Below, in pieces: positions 8,654 to 19,200 of a stretch of DNA of 64,000 nucleotides. Within the stretch, counting starts at the first letter, position 1. The number at the start of each line of letters is the position of its first letter. The notes beneath the pieces are model-generated. The model saw only the letters and a list, made by a program, of their open reading frames with translations, was not told the DNA's origin and searched no databases. This DNA comes from Roseivirga sp. (lineage in GTDB: Bacteria; Bacteroidota; Bacteroidia; Cytophagales; Cyclobacteriaceae): the NCBI GenBank assembly GCA_029262895.1, contig JAJCYM010000069.1:1-64000 (forward strand). Reading direction: 5' to 3'. A program made the translations under genes and the position numbers.

Positions 8654-10882
8654 ATGAAAAGGATAGCATTGGTTTTAGCCTTCTTAACTCCGATCATGTT
8701 ATATGGTCAGGAGAATTGGGGAAAGAAATTTGAACAACTGGGCACCACGTTGCCTACGCCTAATGAGTACAGAACGGGCTCAGGAGCGCCAGGCCCTGAC
8801 TATTGGCAACAAAAGGTTGACTACAAAATTGCCGTTGAGCTTAATGATGATAACCAGCGCCTGACAGGTTCTGAAACCATCACTTACTACAACAACTCCC
8901 CCACCACACTCAACTACTTCTGGGTGCAACTGGACCAGAATGTAAGGCAAAAAAACAGCATGGGGGCAAGAGCCAACGGCTCACAAGCACTTCGACCTAA
9001 TACAAGTCAGGTCAATGCCAAAAGCCTTCAATCCATGTTGAGAGACCATGATTATGATGGTGGTTTCAAAATTCAATCTGTGACTGACAATTCCGGCAAG
9101 CCACTACCACATGTAATAAACAACACCATGATGCGCGTTGATTTGCCAGCTGGAGTGAAGTCGGGTGAATCTTACAGTTTTAAAGTATCCTGGTGGTACA
9201 ATGTTAACGATCGTGGGCTATTGGGTGGCCGCTCGGGTTATGAGTACTTCAAAGAAGATGGAAACTATCTCTATACAATAGCACAATTCTATCCGAGAAT
9301 GGCGGTGTATGACGATGTGAATGGCTGGCAAAACAAGCAATTTTTAGGTTCAGGTGAATTCGCTCTATCGTTTGGTGATTTTGAGGTGGAAATCACAGTG
9401 CCGGAAGATCACGTAGTAGGAGCCACGGGCGTTCTTCAGAATCCTCAGGCAGTACTAAGCAGAACTGAAAGACAACGTTTTGACCAGGCTAAGAAATCAT
9501 TCGATAAACCTGTGATCATTGTTACTCAAGCTGAAGCTGAAGCCAAAGAGAAGAATCCCAAAAAGGGCAAGAAAACCTGGAAGTTTAAGGCGGAAAATGT
9601 TCGTGACTATGCTTTTGCTTCTTCGCGTAAATTCATTTGGGACGCACAGTCTGTGAAAACAGGGACTACCACGCCATTGGCCATGTCTTATTATCCAAAA
9701 GAGGGCAACCCCCTTTGGGAGAGAGAATCTACCAAGGCAGTGGTAAACACTTTGATCAACTATTCTGAGATGACCATTGACTATCCCTATCCTGTTGCCA
9801 TATCAGTACATGCAGCTAGTATTGGCATGGAGTATCCAATGATCTGCTTCAATTTCGGAAGGCCAAGACCTGATGGTAGCTACGATGATAATATCAAGAC
9901 CCGCATGGTATATGTTATTGTACATGAGGTAGGGCACAACTTCTTCCCTATGATTGTGAATTCAGATGAGCGCCAGTGGGCCTGGATGGACGAGGGTCTT
10001 GATTCATTTCTTGAGTACCTGACTATGCATCGTTTTTATGAAGATTTGCCGTACAACTCAAATTCACCTGCTGCGATTAAAAACTATATGAAGGGAAGTC
10101 AGGATTTTATGAGGCCAATCATGACTAACCCGGAACAGTCGCTTCAACTTGGCCCCGAAGCTTATTCAAAACCTTCGGCTGCTCTGGTCATCTTAAGAGA
10201 AACCGTAATGGGTCCGGAGCTATTTGATGCGGCTTTCAAAGAGTACGCCAGACGATGGGCTTTTAAGCATCCTAAGCCAGGCGATTTCTTCCGAACTATG
10301 GAAGATGCTTCTGGGGTTGACCTTGACTGGTTTTGGAGGGGATGGTTTTATTCTGTAGACAATGTGGATGTAGAAGTGAGTGATGTTAAATGGTTTCGGG
10401 TTAAACAAGAAAACCAGAGCATCGAGAAGCAAGTAACTGCAGCAGAAGGCACACTAGGAAATGAACAGAGTGCTCAAAACGCAGATAATCCACTCTATGG
10501 CGAACCCCAGGAATTCGAAATTACCGATGCACAGCAGGGTGGTGAGTTCAGAGGTGAAATTGATAATGACGCTGTGAGGCAACGCTTTGCAGGTAAAAAT
10601 ATTTATCAGGTAAGATTCGAAAACAAAGGCGGATTAGTAATGCCGATTGTTGTGGAGTTCACCTATAAAGATGGCACCAAAGAAATAGAAAAGCTCCCGG
10701 CCGAAATTTGGAGAAGAAATGAAAAAACTGTTTCACACATGTTTGTCAAAGACAAAGAGGTGGCCAGCATCAAGTTTGACCCAAACAATGAGTTGGCAGA
10801 TACGAATTCCGAGAATGACGTTTTCCCTAAAAATTCGGGAGACAGCAGGTTCGATAAATTCAAAAAGAAGGGTGGCAATTGA
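8654..10882 (+). CDS. secreted M1 family metallopeptidase
   Basis: This 742-residue protein has a clear signal peptide (MKRIALVLAFLTPIMLYGQ). After an aminopeptidase-N-like beta domain (about 50-250), the catalytic domain shows a GMEYP exopeptidase-like motif and HEVGHNFF with H424, E425 and H428. A third ligand, E447, lies in WAWMDEGLDSF. The HExxH-x18-E arrangement is that of gluzincin M1 peptidases. It probably digests peptides in the periplasm or outside the cell. The C-terminal region (about 590-742) is beta-rich with no obvious sorting signal. The gene is monocistronic, with a strong terminator 16 bases after the stop. Confidence 0.92.
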   Translation: MKRIALVLAFLTPIMLYGQENWGKKFEQLGTTLPTPNEYRTGSGAPGPDYWQQKVDYKIAVELNDDNQRLTGSETITYYNNSPTTLNYFWVQLDQNVRQKNSMGARANGSQALRPNTSQVNAKSLQSMLRDHDYDGGFKIQSVTDNSGKPLPHVINNTMMRVDLPAGVKSGESYSFKVSWWYNVNDRGLLGGRSGYEYFKEDGNYLYTIAQFYPRMAVYDDVNGWQNKQFLGSGEFALSFGDFEVEITVPEDHVVGATGVLQNPQAVLSRTERQRFDQAKKSFDKPVIIVTQAEAEAKEKNPKKGKKTWKFKAENVRDYAFASSRKFIWDAQSVKTGTTTPLAMSYYPKEGNPLWERESTKAVVNTLINYSEMTIDYPYPVAISVHAASIGMEYPMICFNFGRPRPDGSYDDNIKTRMVYVIVHEVGHNFFPMIVNSDERQWAWMDEGLDSFLEYLTMHRFYEDLPYNSNSPAAIKNYMKGSQDFMRPIMTNPEQSLQLGPEAYSKPSAALVILRETVMGPELFDAAFKEYARRWAFKHPKPGDFFRTMEDASGVDLDWFWRGWFYSVDNVDVEVSDVKWFRVKQENQSIEKQVTAAEGTLGNEQSAQNADNPLYGEPQEFEITDAQQGGEFRGEIDNDAVRQRFAGKNIYQVRFENKGGLVMPIVVEFTYKDGTKEIEKLPAEIWRRNEKTVSHMFVKDKEVASIKFDPNNELADTNSENDVFPKNSGDSRFDKFKKKGGN

Positions 10883-11233
10883 TTGATTTCAACCGCTGAA
10901 AAAAGGAGGCAAGCGCCTCCTTTTTTTGTTATTACGCTTTACGCCAAGTTGAAAGTTAGAATGCTCACATTCCCTGGCAACCATCCTACAACCCAGGGCT
11001 TTACGACATTCTAATTAATTAAAAATTGGATTTTTTAATGATTAGATTGCCTCATTATTAAAAAGTGAAATTTGAACTTTAGCAATGAAACACTTCGTTT
11101 ATTCCATTGAATTGAAATAAAAAATTTAAAATATTATACTTTTTTGAGTAAATAACGGCAAGTGTCAGCCACGCTGATAATTGGACTTTTCTTTTAAAAA
11201 AAATTAGTCTACTTTCAGCAGTATCATACTAGT
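10883..11233. other. intergenic region, 351 bases
   Basis: Holds the terminator of the M1 peptidase gene (10899-10927), an AT-rich stretch without an open frame of interest, a small hairpin TCAGC-CAC-GCTGA (11165-11177), and most of an 18-bp palindrome that runs into the next start codon. No clean TAnnTTTG element is seen in front of the kinase gene. Confidence 0.6.
10899..10927 (+). terminator. intrinsic terminator of the M1 peptidase gene
   Basis: A perfect 12-bp stem (AAAAAAGGAGGC, 10899-10910, with GCCTCCTTTTTT, 10915-10926), a 4-nt loop and a terminal T-run. Because the stem is flanked by A and T runs it may also work in the reverse direction. Confidence 0.9.
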
Positions 11234-11239
11234 ATGATA
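11222..11239. promoter_or_regulatory. 18-bp perfect palindrome over the kinase start codon
   Basis: TATCATACTAGTATGATA is identical to its reverse complement. The ATG at 11234-11236 lies inside its right arm. It could be an operator for a dimeric regulator, or form a hairpin that hides the start codon in mRNA. No binding protein is identified. Confidence 0.5.
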
Positions 11240-14200
11240 AAACCGAATCTACCTAAGCACGAATCTCAAAGACTTGAGGCACTCAAGGACTATCATATTC
11301 TTGATACAGTCCCAGAAGAATCCTATCAGGACATTGTAAGCATTGCAGCACAAATTTGTAACGTACCCGTTGCACTTATTTCGTTAGTTGACGAAAAGCG
11401 ACAATGGATCAAGGCCAAGATTGGAATCCCAGAAGTTGTTTCGGAAATACCACGAGAATATTCATGCTGCGGACATGCAATTTTAGATCCTGAAAACATT
11501 CTAGAAGTCCAGGATGCCCAAAAAGACGAAAGGTTTTGCGATAATCCGCTCAGCCTAAATGATCCTCATATCAAATTTTATGCGGGCGCACCCTTAGTAA
11601 CCAGTGAGGGCCAAGCACTAGGAACACTATGCGTTATTGATCATGTTCCAAGGAAGTTAACTAAAGAACAAAGAAAGGCACTTTGGGCACTCTCCCGCCA
11701 AGTAATGTCTCTGCTCAATTTAAGAAAGGATACCGAGCAATTTAATTCAACGCATGGCCGTTTGCTTGAGATCATTGAGAACATCAGTGACGCTGTTTAC
11801 GAACTCGATGACCGAGGTAAGTTTGTCTATGTTAATCCCACCCTATGTAGGCTCACAAAATATTCTGAAGCAGAGCTCTTGAACAGTATTTATTTTGATT
11901 TGATCAGGGATGATTTCAAACAAGAGTTGGGGGAATTTTACTACAATCAAATTAAGAATAAAGAAGATTCCTCCTATTACGAATTCCCCATGGTCGCCAA
12001 GGATGGAGAGACAATTTGGATAGGCCAGACAGTTAAAATCTTCTACGATAAGCATCAGGACAGGGTCTTAAAGGTCGGTGCTGTAGCAAGAGATATTACG
12101 GAGCTTAAGCGTGTGCGTGAAGAATTGCAAGAACGTGAAGAGCTCTATCGCCTGGTTTCAGAAAATTCAAGTGACCTGGTTTGCCTCCATGAACCGGACG
12201 GAACATACAAGTACATTTCCCCGGCAGTCATTGATTTGGTGGGTTGTACCCCTGATACATTGATTGGCAAATCTCCTTATGACTACATACATCCGGATGA
12301 TGAACAGCGCGTGCGAACCGTCAGTCACAATGTATCAATAGAGGAAAAAATTGACACCTCAGTCTCCTACCGCCTCAGATCAGAAAATGATCAATACATC
12401 TGGGTGGAAACTGTGGCTCGTCCAATTCTGAACGAGAACGAAGAAGTAATAGCCATACAAACTGCTACAAGAGATATTTCGGGCAGAAAGAAGAACGAAG
12501 AGATAATCAAAAGAGAACAGGCCAATCTGGAAGCTCTAATTGAAAATACCCCTGATGTCATTTGGTCCATAGACACTGAAGACAGATACATTGCCTTTAA
12601 TAAACCATTTGTAAAAACAATTGAGTTCCTCACTAACTCGACCCCTCATGTTGGAGACAAGGTGGACTTCGGGTCCATCGAAAATGATTTAGGTCAACTG
12701 CTGAAAAAATTACACAAAAGAGCGCTGAGTGGTGAGCGGTTTATGCACAATATCGAATGGCTCGAAAACCCTGTTCGTACTTTTGAACATTCTTTTAATC
12801 CCATTATTGATGAAGACAAAAAGGTCATTGGGGTTTCAGTCTTTGCCAGAGATATCACCAAGCGAATTCAGGAAAACAAGAACCGTGAAAGATTCAAGGA
12901 TGGGCTTGCCCTGCTCAACGAATTATCGTCTGCCACTGAGTTGGACTATGGTGACTTGATTGACAAATCGCTCAAAGAGGTTTTACTGTTTTTGGATATG
13001 GATGTGATCCTATTGGGTCAGATTGCAAATGGAGAGATTCAGCTTGAGCGTTTTTATGACCGCACCGGGAAAATTCCAATTGAAAAAGGTGGCAAGTTCA
13101 ACCTCAATCAGACACTTTGTGAAATCACCTATGATGTACAAGGCATTGTTGCAATCGGTGAGACTGGTTGTTCTAAGAAACCTACCTCTGAACATCCCTT
13201 GTTAAGGCAGGAAGCCTACCTGGGAGCTCCTGTTATGATTGGTTCGCAGCCCTATGGCACCATCTGTTTGCAGTCAGCCACCAAAAGAACAGCCCCCTTC
13301 GATAGCTATGACAAAGAGTTTTTGGGACTGTACGCCAGATGGATTGGCGCCATTTTGGAGCGCAAACAATATGAAAAGCTTTTGCTGGAATCTCGTGAAA
13401 AAGCACTAATAGCCTCTGAAGCCAAGGCCAACTTCCTTTCCACCATGTCGCATGAAATAAGAACTCCACTCAATGCGATTATCGGGATGACACATTTCAT
13501 ACTGGAGGATAACCCTAAGCAGAGCCAGTTGGAGAACCTCAAACTACTTAGGTTTTCGGGTGAGAACCTCTTGGCACTCGTTAATGATATTCTGGATATC
13601 AACAGGATAGAATCAGACAACCTGGTATTGGAACAGGCTGATTTCAATTTAAAAGAGCTCTTGGAAAGTATCCGGCAATCTTCCACGTTTAATCTTGAAG
13701 AAAAAGGACTTGAGTGCAAATTATATTATGATCTGGATTTACCGGAAGTGTTCAAAGGAGATTCAATACGGATTACGCAAGTCATTAATAACCTGGTCAA
13801 TAATGCGATCAAGTTTACAGAGGAGGGCAAGGTTGAAATTATAGCGAAAAGCAAAGGTTTCTCAGATGGCAATTGCAAAGTATATCTGGAAATCCGGGAC
13901 AGCGGCATTGGTATATCCGAGGAGGAACAGAAATGGATTTTTGAGCGCTTTACTCAGGCCAAATCCAGCACCACACGGGAGTATGGTGGCTCAGGACTTG
14001 GGTTAACCATTGTCAAGAGCATACTGGAACTGATGGACAGTCACATTGAGGTAAATAGCATACCGGGAGAAGGGAGCAAGTTCTATTTCGAAATAGATCT
14101 ACCTCTGAGTAATCAGGCGGTTAGAAACAAAAACCACTTCTACCAGGCTGATTTGGTAAGTCTATCAGATCAGAACATTACCATTCTATTGGTTGAGGAC

Positions 14201-14911
14201 AATAAGGTCAATCAGGTGGTGGCTGAAAAGTTCTTGACCAAATGGGGCATCAAGGTTGAAATAGCTGAGAATGGCAAAGAAGCTGTTGCATTGGTCCGAA
14301 AAAAGTCCTTCGATCTGATTTTGATGGATTTGCAGATGCCAATTATGGATGGTTATCTGGCAACCAAGAAAATCAGATCAATGAATAAAGACTTGCCAAT
14401 TCTGGCTTTGACTTCCTCTACCCAAATGAGTGAGAAAAAGCGTGCGCTTGAGGAGGGTATGAATGACTACCTTATCAAACCGCTCACGCCTTCTCATTTG
14501 TATTCCAAAATTACTAAGTACGTAGAAATCAAAGGATTGATTTCTGAAAATGTAACCAAGAAAATTCAACCAAAGAAAAGTTCTGGTTTTCAAATGCTGA
14601 CAGAATTGATCGAGAAAGACCCAAGTTTCAAAAACGAAATTATCCCGCTTTATATAGAGAATATCCGGTCTATCAGAGATGGCCTACCAAAAAAAATCAA
14701 GGAAAAAGACACCAAGGGCGCAGAGAAACTCAGGCACAAAATGCTCACTACGCTTAACACCTTAGACGCTAATGAAATCCTCTCTTTAATGGATCAAGGC
14801 ATTCGCCTCATTAATCATGGGGAAAACGGGTTAAGAAAAACCCAGTATTTAAAAACTTTACACTCAGCATGTGACCAAATGGAATTGGATTTAGAAACAT
14901 TAATGAATTGA
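11234..14911 (+). CDS. hybrid sensor histidine kinase (GAF-PAS3-GAF-HisKA-HATPase-REC-HPt)
   Basis: This 1225-residue multi-sensor kinase has no membrane segment, so it is probably cytoplasmic. The order is: GAF (about 25-165), three PAS/PAC segments (about 165-295, 295-420, 425-545), a second GAF (about 555-720), HisKA with STMSHEIRTPLNAIIGM (phospho-accepting H740), and HATPase with NNLVNNAIKF, DSGIGI and GGSGLGL boxes. A receiver domain follows (ILLVEDNKVNQ, acceptor D1032 in LMDLQMP, Lys in YLIKP), then a C-terminal HPt-like helix with H1168 (KLRHKMLTTLN). All phosphorelay residues are present. The partner gene starts 25 bases downstream. The signal sensed is unknown. Confidence 0.92.
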   Translation: MIKPNLPKHESQRLEALKDYHILDTVPEESYQDIVSIAAQICNVPVALISLVDEKRQWIKAKIGIPEVVSEIPREYSCCGHAILDPENILEVQDAQKDERFCDNPLSLNDPHIKFYAGAPLVTSEGQALGTLCVIDHVPRKLTKEQRKALWALSRQVMSLLNLRKDTEQFNSTHGRLLEIIENISDAVYELDDRGKFVYVNPTLCRLTKYSEAELLNSIYFDLIRDDFKQELGEFYYNQIKNKEDSSYYEFPMVAKDGETIWIGQTVKIFYDKHQDRVLKVGAVARDITELKRVREELQEREELYRLVSENSSDLVCLHEPDGTYKYISPAVIDLVGCTPDTLIGKSPYDYIHPDDEQRVRTVSHNVSIEEKIDTSVSYRLRSENDQYIWVETVARPILNENEEVIAIQTATRDISGRKKNEEIIKREQANLEALIENTPDVIWSIDTEDRYIAFNKPFVKTIEFLTNSTPHVGDKVDFGSIENDLGQLLKKLHKRALSGERFMHNIEWLENPVRTFEHSFNPIIDEDKKVIGVSVFARDITKRIQENKNRERFKDGLALLNELSSATELDYGDLIDKSLKEVLLFLDMDVILLGQIANGEIQLERFYDRTGKIPIEKGGKFNLNQTLCEITYDVQGIVAIGETGCSKKPTSEHPLLRQEAYLGAPVMIGSQPYGTICLQSATKRTAPFDSYDKEFLGLYARWIGAILERKQYEKLLLESREKALIASEAKANFLSTMSHEIRTPLNAIIGMTHFILEDNPKQSQLENLKLLRFSGENLLALVNDILDINRIESDNLVLEQADFNLKELLESIRQSSTFNLEEKGLECKLYYDLDLPEVFKGDSIRITQVINNLVNNAIKFTEEGKVEIIAKSKGFSDGNCKVYLEIRDSGIGISEEEQKWIFERFTQAKSSTTREYGGSGLGLTIVKSILELMDSHIEVNSIPGEGSKFYFEIDLPLSNQAVRNKNHFYQADLVSLSDQNITILLVEDNKVNQVVAEKFLTKWGIKVEIAENGKEAVALVRKKSFDLILMDLQMPIMDGYLATKKIRSMNKDLPILALTSSTQMSEKKRALEEGMNDYLIKPLTPSHLYSKITKYVEIKGLISENVTKKIQPKKSSGFQMLTELIEKDPSFKNEIIPLYIENIRSIRDGLPKKIKEKDTKGAEKLRHKMLTTLNTLDANEILSLMDQGIRLINHGENGLRKTQYLKTLHSACDQMELDLETLMN

Positions 14912-14936
14912 CCGCGGAACGACTCCACCTCTTAAA

Positions 14937-16172
14937 ATGACAACAGAAACTACTACAGGATTGAACACAGATATACTCATTATTGAAGATGATAAAGTGG
15001 CGGCAACGCTTCTAAAAAAAGCTTTAACCGACCTCGGACATACCGTGGTAGGAATAGAAGCTGATGGCGAAAAAGCAATTGAATTAGCCAAGGAGAAGCG
15101 CCCCGGTTTATTGATGGTTGACTACAATCTGGATGGGGACTTAAACGGAGTTGATGTCACGCGATCCCTTCAAAAAGAACAATCTACTGCTGTGGTTTAT
15201 GTCACCTCAAAGTCTGATGAGGCTACGCTTAATGAAATCGCAAATACGAGCCCTTATGGCTACATATTGAAGCCCTTTAATACTCAAGAAGTGCGTATGG
15301 TGATTTCTACGGCCTTGGAGAAATTAGAAAAAGAAAGAGCCCTAAAGTCTGCCAATCAGGAGCTTGATGAACAGGTCAACATGACCAGAGCGGAACTCGA
15401 GAAAAGCCTCGTTCAATTGAAAAATGAGGTTATGCTCAGAAAAAGAGCTCAAATCCAATTGGAAATTGCCTTGAAAAATGAAAAGGAATTGAGTCAAATT
15501 AAGTCCAGAATAGCAACTAGTATTTCCAACGAATTCACAAACCCCATCACTTCCATTCTATCTTCCATTCAGATTTTGCAGCTAAAAAATGCGGAAGCTG
15601 ATGTGGACAAGAGCTATGAAAAGCATCTCAATCGCATTGAAGGTTCGGTGTTTCACATAAAGAGTATTATTTCAAACCTCTTATTAATCGAAAAGAGTGG
15701 TTTGGATAATAATGAAAATAAAGAATCGCGCGTGACTCTTGATAAGTTCATGAATTCTATTGTTTCTGACCTACAGGAACAAGGTTATGAGGACCGCAAC
15801 ATTCAAATAGAATTACCTGATTCGCCAAAGTCCATCATCACATTTGAAAGCCTTCTGAAGCAAATCATATTTAACCTCGCCTCAAATGCCTGCAAGTATT
15901 CTGCTGAAGACTCAACTATCAAAATTGAGGTCCTTCGCGAAGATTCAGCATTGCGATTTGATGTAATCGATCAAGGTATAGGAATCCCTGAAGGGGATCA
16001 GGAACACTTGTTTGATTACTTTTTTAGGGCGACCAATGTTGGCAAGATTGAAGGCAATGGGTTGGGACTGGCGGTGATTAAGAATTTTGCTACCATTATG
16101 GATGCCAAACTTACCTTTAAAAGTACTGAAGGTGTAGGCTCTACTTTCAGTTTTTCCCTACCTATGAACTAG
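14937..16172 (+). CDS. receiver domain fused to a His-less histidine-kinase-like module
   Basis: This 411-residue protein has an N-terminal receiver domain (about 12-130: ILIIEDDKVA, acceptor Asp in LMVDYNLDGD, Lys in YILKPF) and a coiled-coil linker (about 130-185). A DHp-like helix follows, with SNEFTNPITSILSS where SHEFRTPL is expected; N198 replaces the phospho-accepting His. The C-terminal HATPase has recognisable N (NLASNACKYS), G1 (DQGIGIP) and G2 (GNGLGLAVI) boxes. It lies 25 bases after the hybrid kinase and is very likely its partner. It may act as a phosphate-regulated allosteric or scaffold protein instead of a true kinase. No DNA-binding output domain is present. Confidence 0.88.
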   Translation: MTTETTTGLNTDILIIEDDKVAATLLKKALTDLGHTVVGIEADGEKAIELAKEKRPGLLMVDYNLDGDLNGVDVTRSLQKEQSTAVVYVTSKSDEATLNEIANTSPYGYILKPFNTQEVRMVISTALEKLEKERALKSANQELDEQVNMTRAELEKSLVQLKNEVMLRKRAQIQLEIALKNEKELSQIKSRIATSISNEFTNPITSILSSIQILQLKNAEADVDKSYEKHLNRIEGSVFHIKSIISNLLLIEKSGLDNNENKESRVTLDKFMNSIVSDLQEQGYEDRNIQIELPDSPKSIITFESLLKQIIFNLASNACKYSAEDSTIKIEVLREDSALRFDVIDQGIGIPEGDQEHLFDYFFRATNVGKIEGNGLGLAVIKNFATIMDAKLTFKSTEGVGSTFSFSLPMN

Positions 16173-16266
16173 GTCAACTCAATCTGCTTTGAGAGCTCCT
16201 CTATATTGGAACTCTTTAGGTCAGCATTAGTCATCCCTAACTTTCATCATTTAGCTTATTGCTCAA

Positions 16267-19200
16267 TCACTGAATTCCATAGTGACAAATCAGAATCACA
16301 TCCGTGATCTCCGATGAATCAAAAGGCTCGGCTTCCATACTCCATGTACCGGTACTACCCGTCATATTTGCTGGCGAAGAATCCGTTGGATTCAAATAAA
16401 CCGTTCCCGCCAAAACACCTTCCATATCAGTGACACCTGATAGATTAGTGCCTCCCGTGTTGGTGTCATGTGCCACTGAAAACCCTGGATCAGAGCCGGC
16501 AGAAATTAGGTACACATCCATTTGTCGGATATCAATTTCATAATCCTTGAACATCTGAGGGAAGCGTTCCTGAACAATTTCCATGTCCATGCTGTGATTC
16601 TCACCGTCAGCAGGATTGAGGAACCTGTACCAATCGTTAGCAAAATCATGCTTAGCACTGAACATTTTGGTTAAGCCGGTATTACCTGAACCCATGGCAA
16701 TCGCCTGGATGGCCGCTTCAATCTCTCCATTCACGTCAGAACGGAAAGTCTCGCCACCATCCTTCGCAGTATAACTTACTCTTAAAATCACATCACTTAT
16801 GGTATTGTAATCAAAGGCATGGAAGGTGGTAGGCAATTGCAATTTCCATTGACTGATTGCCCCTGCCCCTTCAAAGGGTAGATAACGTTCATCGTTGAAG
16901 TTCAATTGGAACATGCCGGAATCTTGCTGCCCATTGCTGGTTGCAATAGATTGGGTGGCTCCAGAATAAGTTGTTAGTGATTCTTCATCCAAATTATTCT
17001 CGGTCCGTACAGCGTTCTCCATAAGAGTGAGTGTGCAACTTACACTGGTATAAGGACCAGCCACACAGGGAATGGTCATGCTCACCGATTTGATCCTTCG
17101 CTGATAGTGTCCAGGGTAATCCAGATCAAAAATAGTCTCAGGCAAATTGACATAGCAAGTGCCTGTTTGCTTCAAATTTATCAAGGCCATTGGATCCAAT
17201 AATCCTACCGAAATATTCTTGGTGATTTCAAAGCCTCTTTTGTTTTGTTCAAGATAGGCCATTTCCATACGTTTCAAGTCGTGCTGCAATTTTTCACCCG
17301 CCAGCAGACCCTTTTTCAAGCTATTCCAATAACCATATTGGATGAATGTCTGATTTGAATTCAATTCGTATTGGAAGTTCTTCTGAGTACGTTTTGCACA
17401 ATCATAAGCCAATTGATAAGCCTGGAAGTACAGTGAAGATAGCTGAGAAATCATCCATTGATAGAGCTCCTTGTTGGTGTATTTATCCGTCATGAATTCA
17501 TGGTACTTCACTGCCTGTTCCATCTGTTGTTCAAAATTAACAAGCTCCTTCTCCGTGATAGCCAGTCTGACCTCGGAGGCTACAATCTGTTTTTCCAATT
17601 GCTTAATCTCGCTCTTTGCTAGTTTCTCCTGCAGTTTCCAGTCATTCCATCTACGCTGGTAAGAGGCAACAGTACCTGTTATGGAAGCCGCAGTATTCAG
17701 GATGGAGGCAGCAATATCAAACCCCCCACTCAATTTGTGCAGCGAAGAGGCTATTTTTCCGCCACCAGGCAATCCCACAACGGCCATTGGGATCGGACCT
17801 ATGACGCCTGTCTCTGGATCAGGAATTAACTCCGTAACAGAGGCACCTAACTTGATCCCTTGGGAAACGGCTTGTAAAACTCCGGCAGTAATGGTCATGC
17901 CCATTTGAGTTTTTTCGCCAGCATTTATTTTAACAATATCCTTGTAGTATTTATATCGTTTCTCTACTGTAATTTTGCTCTGTTTCTGAGCATTCAGATT
18001 CTCCCTAGCCTCATCCACAAAGAGCTTTCTTAGTTCCTTGATGGAGGTTTGCAGACTCATTTCCTGGTTGCTTCTGAGCAAAGCCAATGCTTCCGCATCT
18101 TTCTTTTCGAGTGCACTAAGTAATGCAGATCCCAAACTCTGAATATCTCTGGCATACTCTTTTGCTCTGGATATATAGAATTGGAATCGATAATTAGGTA
18201 ATGGTGCATTTAAGTCAGACAAGACCGCACCCAAATCTACTCCTGCAGCTTTCGCATTCACAAGCATCCCCGGGTCAATAGCTGGTTCAAATAGCGCCAG
18301 AGAACGAACCACCCCATCAATATTCATACAATTACGGATCTTAAAGAGTCTATCTTCAATAGTATCCCAATAGCCAATAAGGTGTTTGTTATGTGGAATG
18401 CAGAAGTATAAATTGTACAAATTGGTTACGGCTGTGTTATTGGAAGAAGACCCCGACTCCTCTCCTGAAACAATAAGAGATTCTATCTCAATCAATGCAT
18501 TCGAGAAACCATCTATTCCTTTCTCCAGTAATTCACTGTAGGTGTAAACCTCTCTCTCATCTGAAGGAATCTCTTCCGGACGTTCACCCATCAATTTGTA
18601 TGCTAAAATATAAAGCTGGGTGGCCTCATTGATTGATTCAATGGTATCTCTTTTGAAAAGACTGTCACCCCAATCAATCAGGTTATCGATGTACTTAAGT
18701 ACCGTGTTCTTCATATAGGCCACTTTTCTTAAAGCGGCTATTGTATGCGGTTCAAAAGGGTCTGCCTTCCAGGCCTCTATCTGGGCTTCAGCCTCCTCCT
18801 TCTTATTTAGAGTTTGGGTATCAGTACCCGAATAACTTAATGCATACATCAAATCATTGACACTATCCAGATCATACTCCTCGAAAAACGGTTTGAACTG
18901 CCAGAAATGTTGAGGTGTATCAACCCCTTCGGTGACACGGTCCATCGGATTGAATATATAGTGATACCACTGCTGAGCTTCCTCAAATTGCTGATCCTGG
19001 TTCAACTGATTTGCTATGAGCATGGGCACATGATAGAATAGTTCCCAATTGTAAATCCCATATGCACTGCCGTAAGTGAAGTCAATTTCCCTTTTGGGAT
19101 ATGGACTTACTACAGCAAGTGGTACATAGGTATCAAAATATTCGCTCTCCCAAAGTTGGGTTTCTCTTTTCATCACCTCAGATACTCCAGACAGGTTCAA

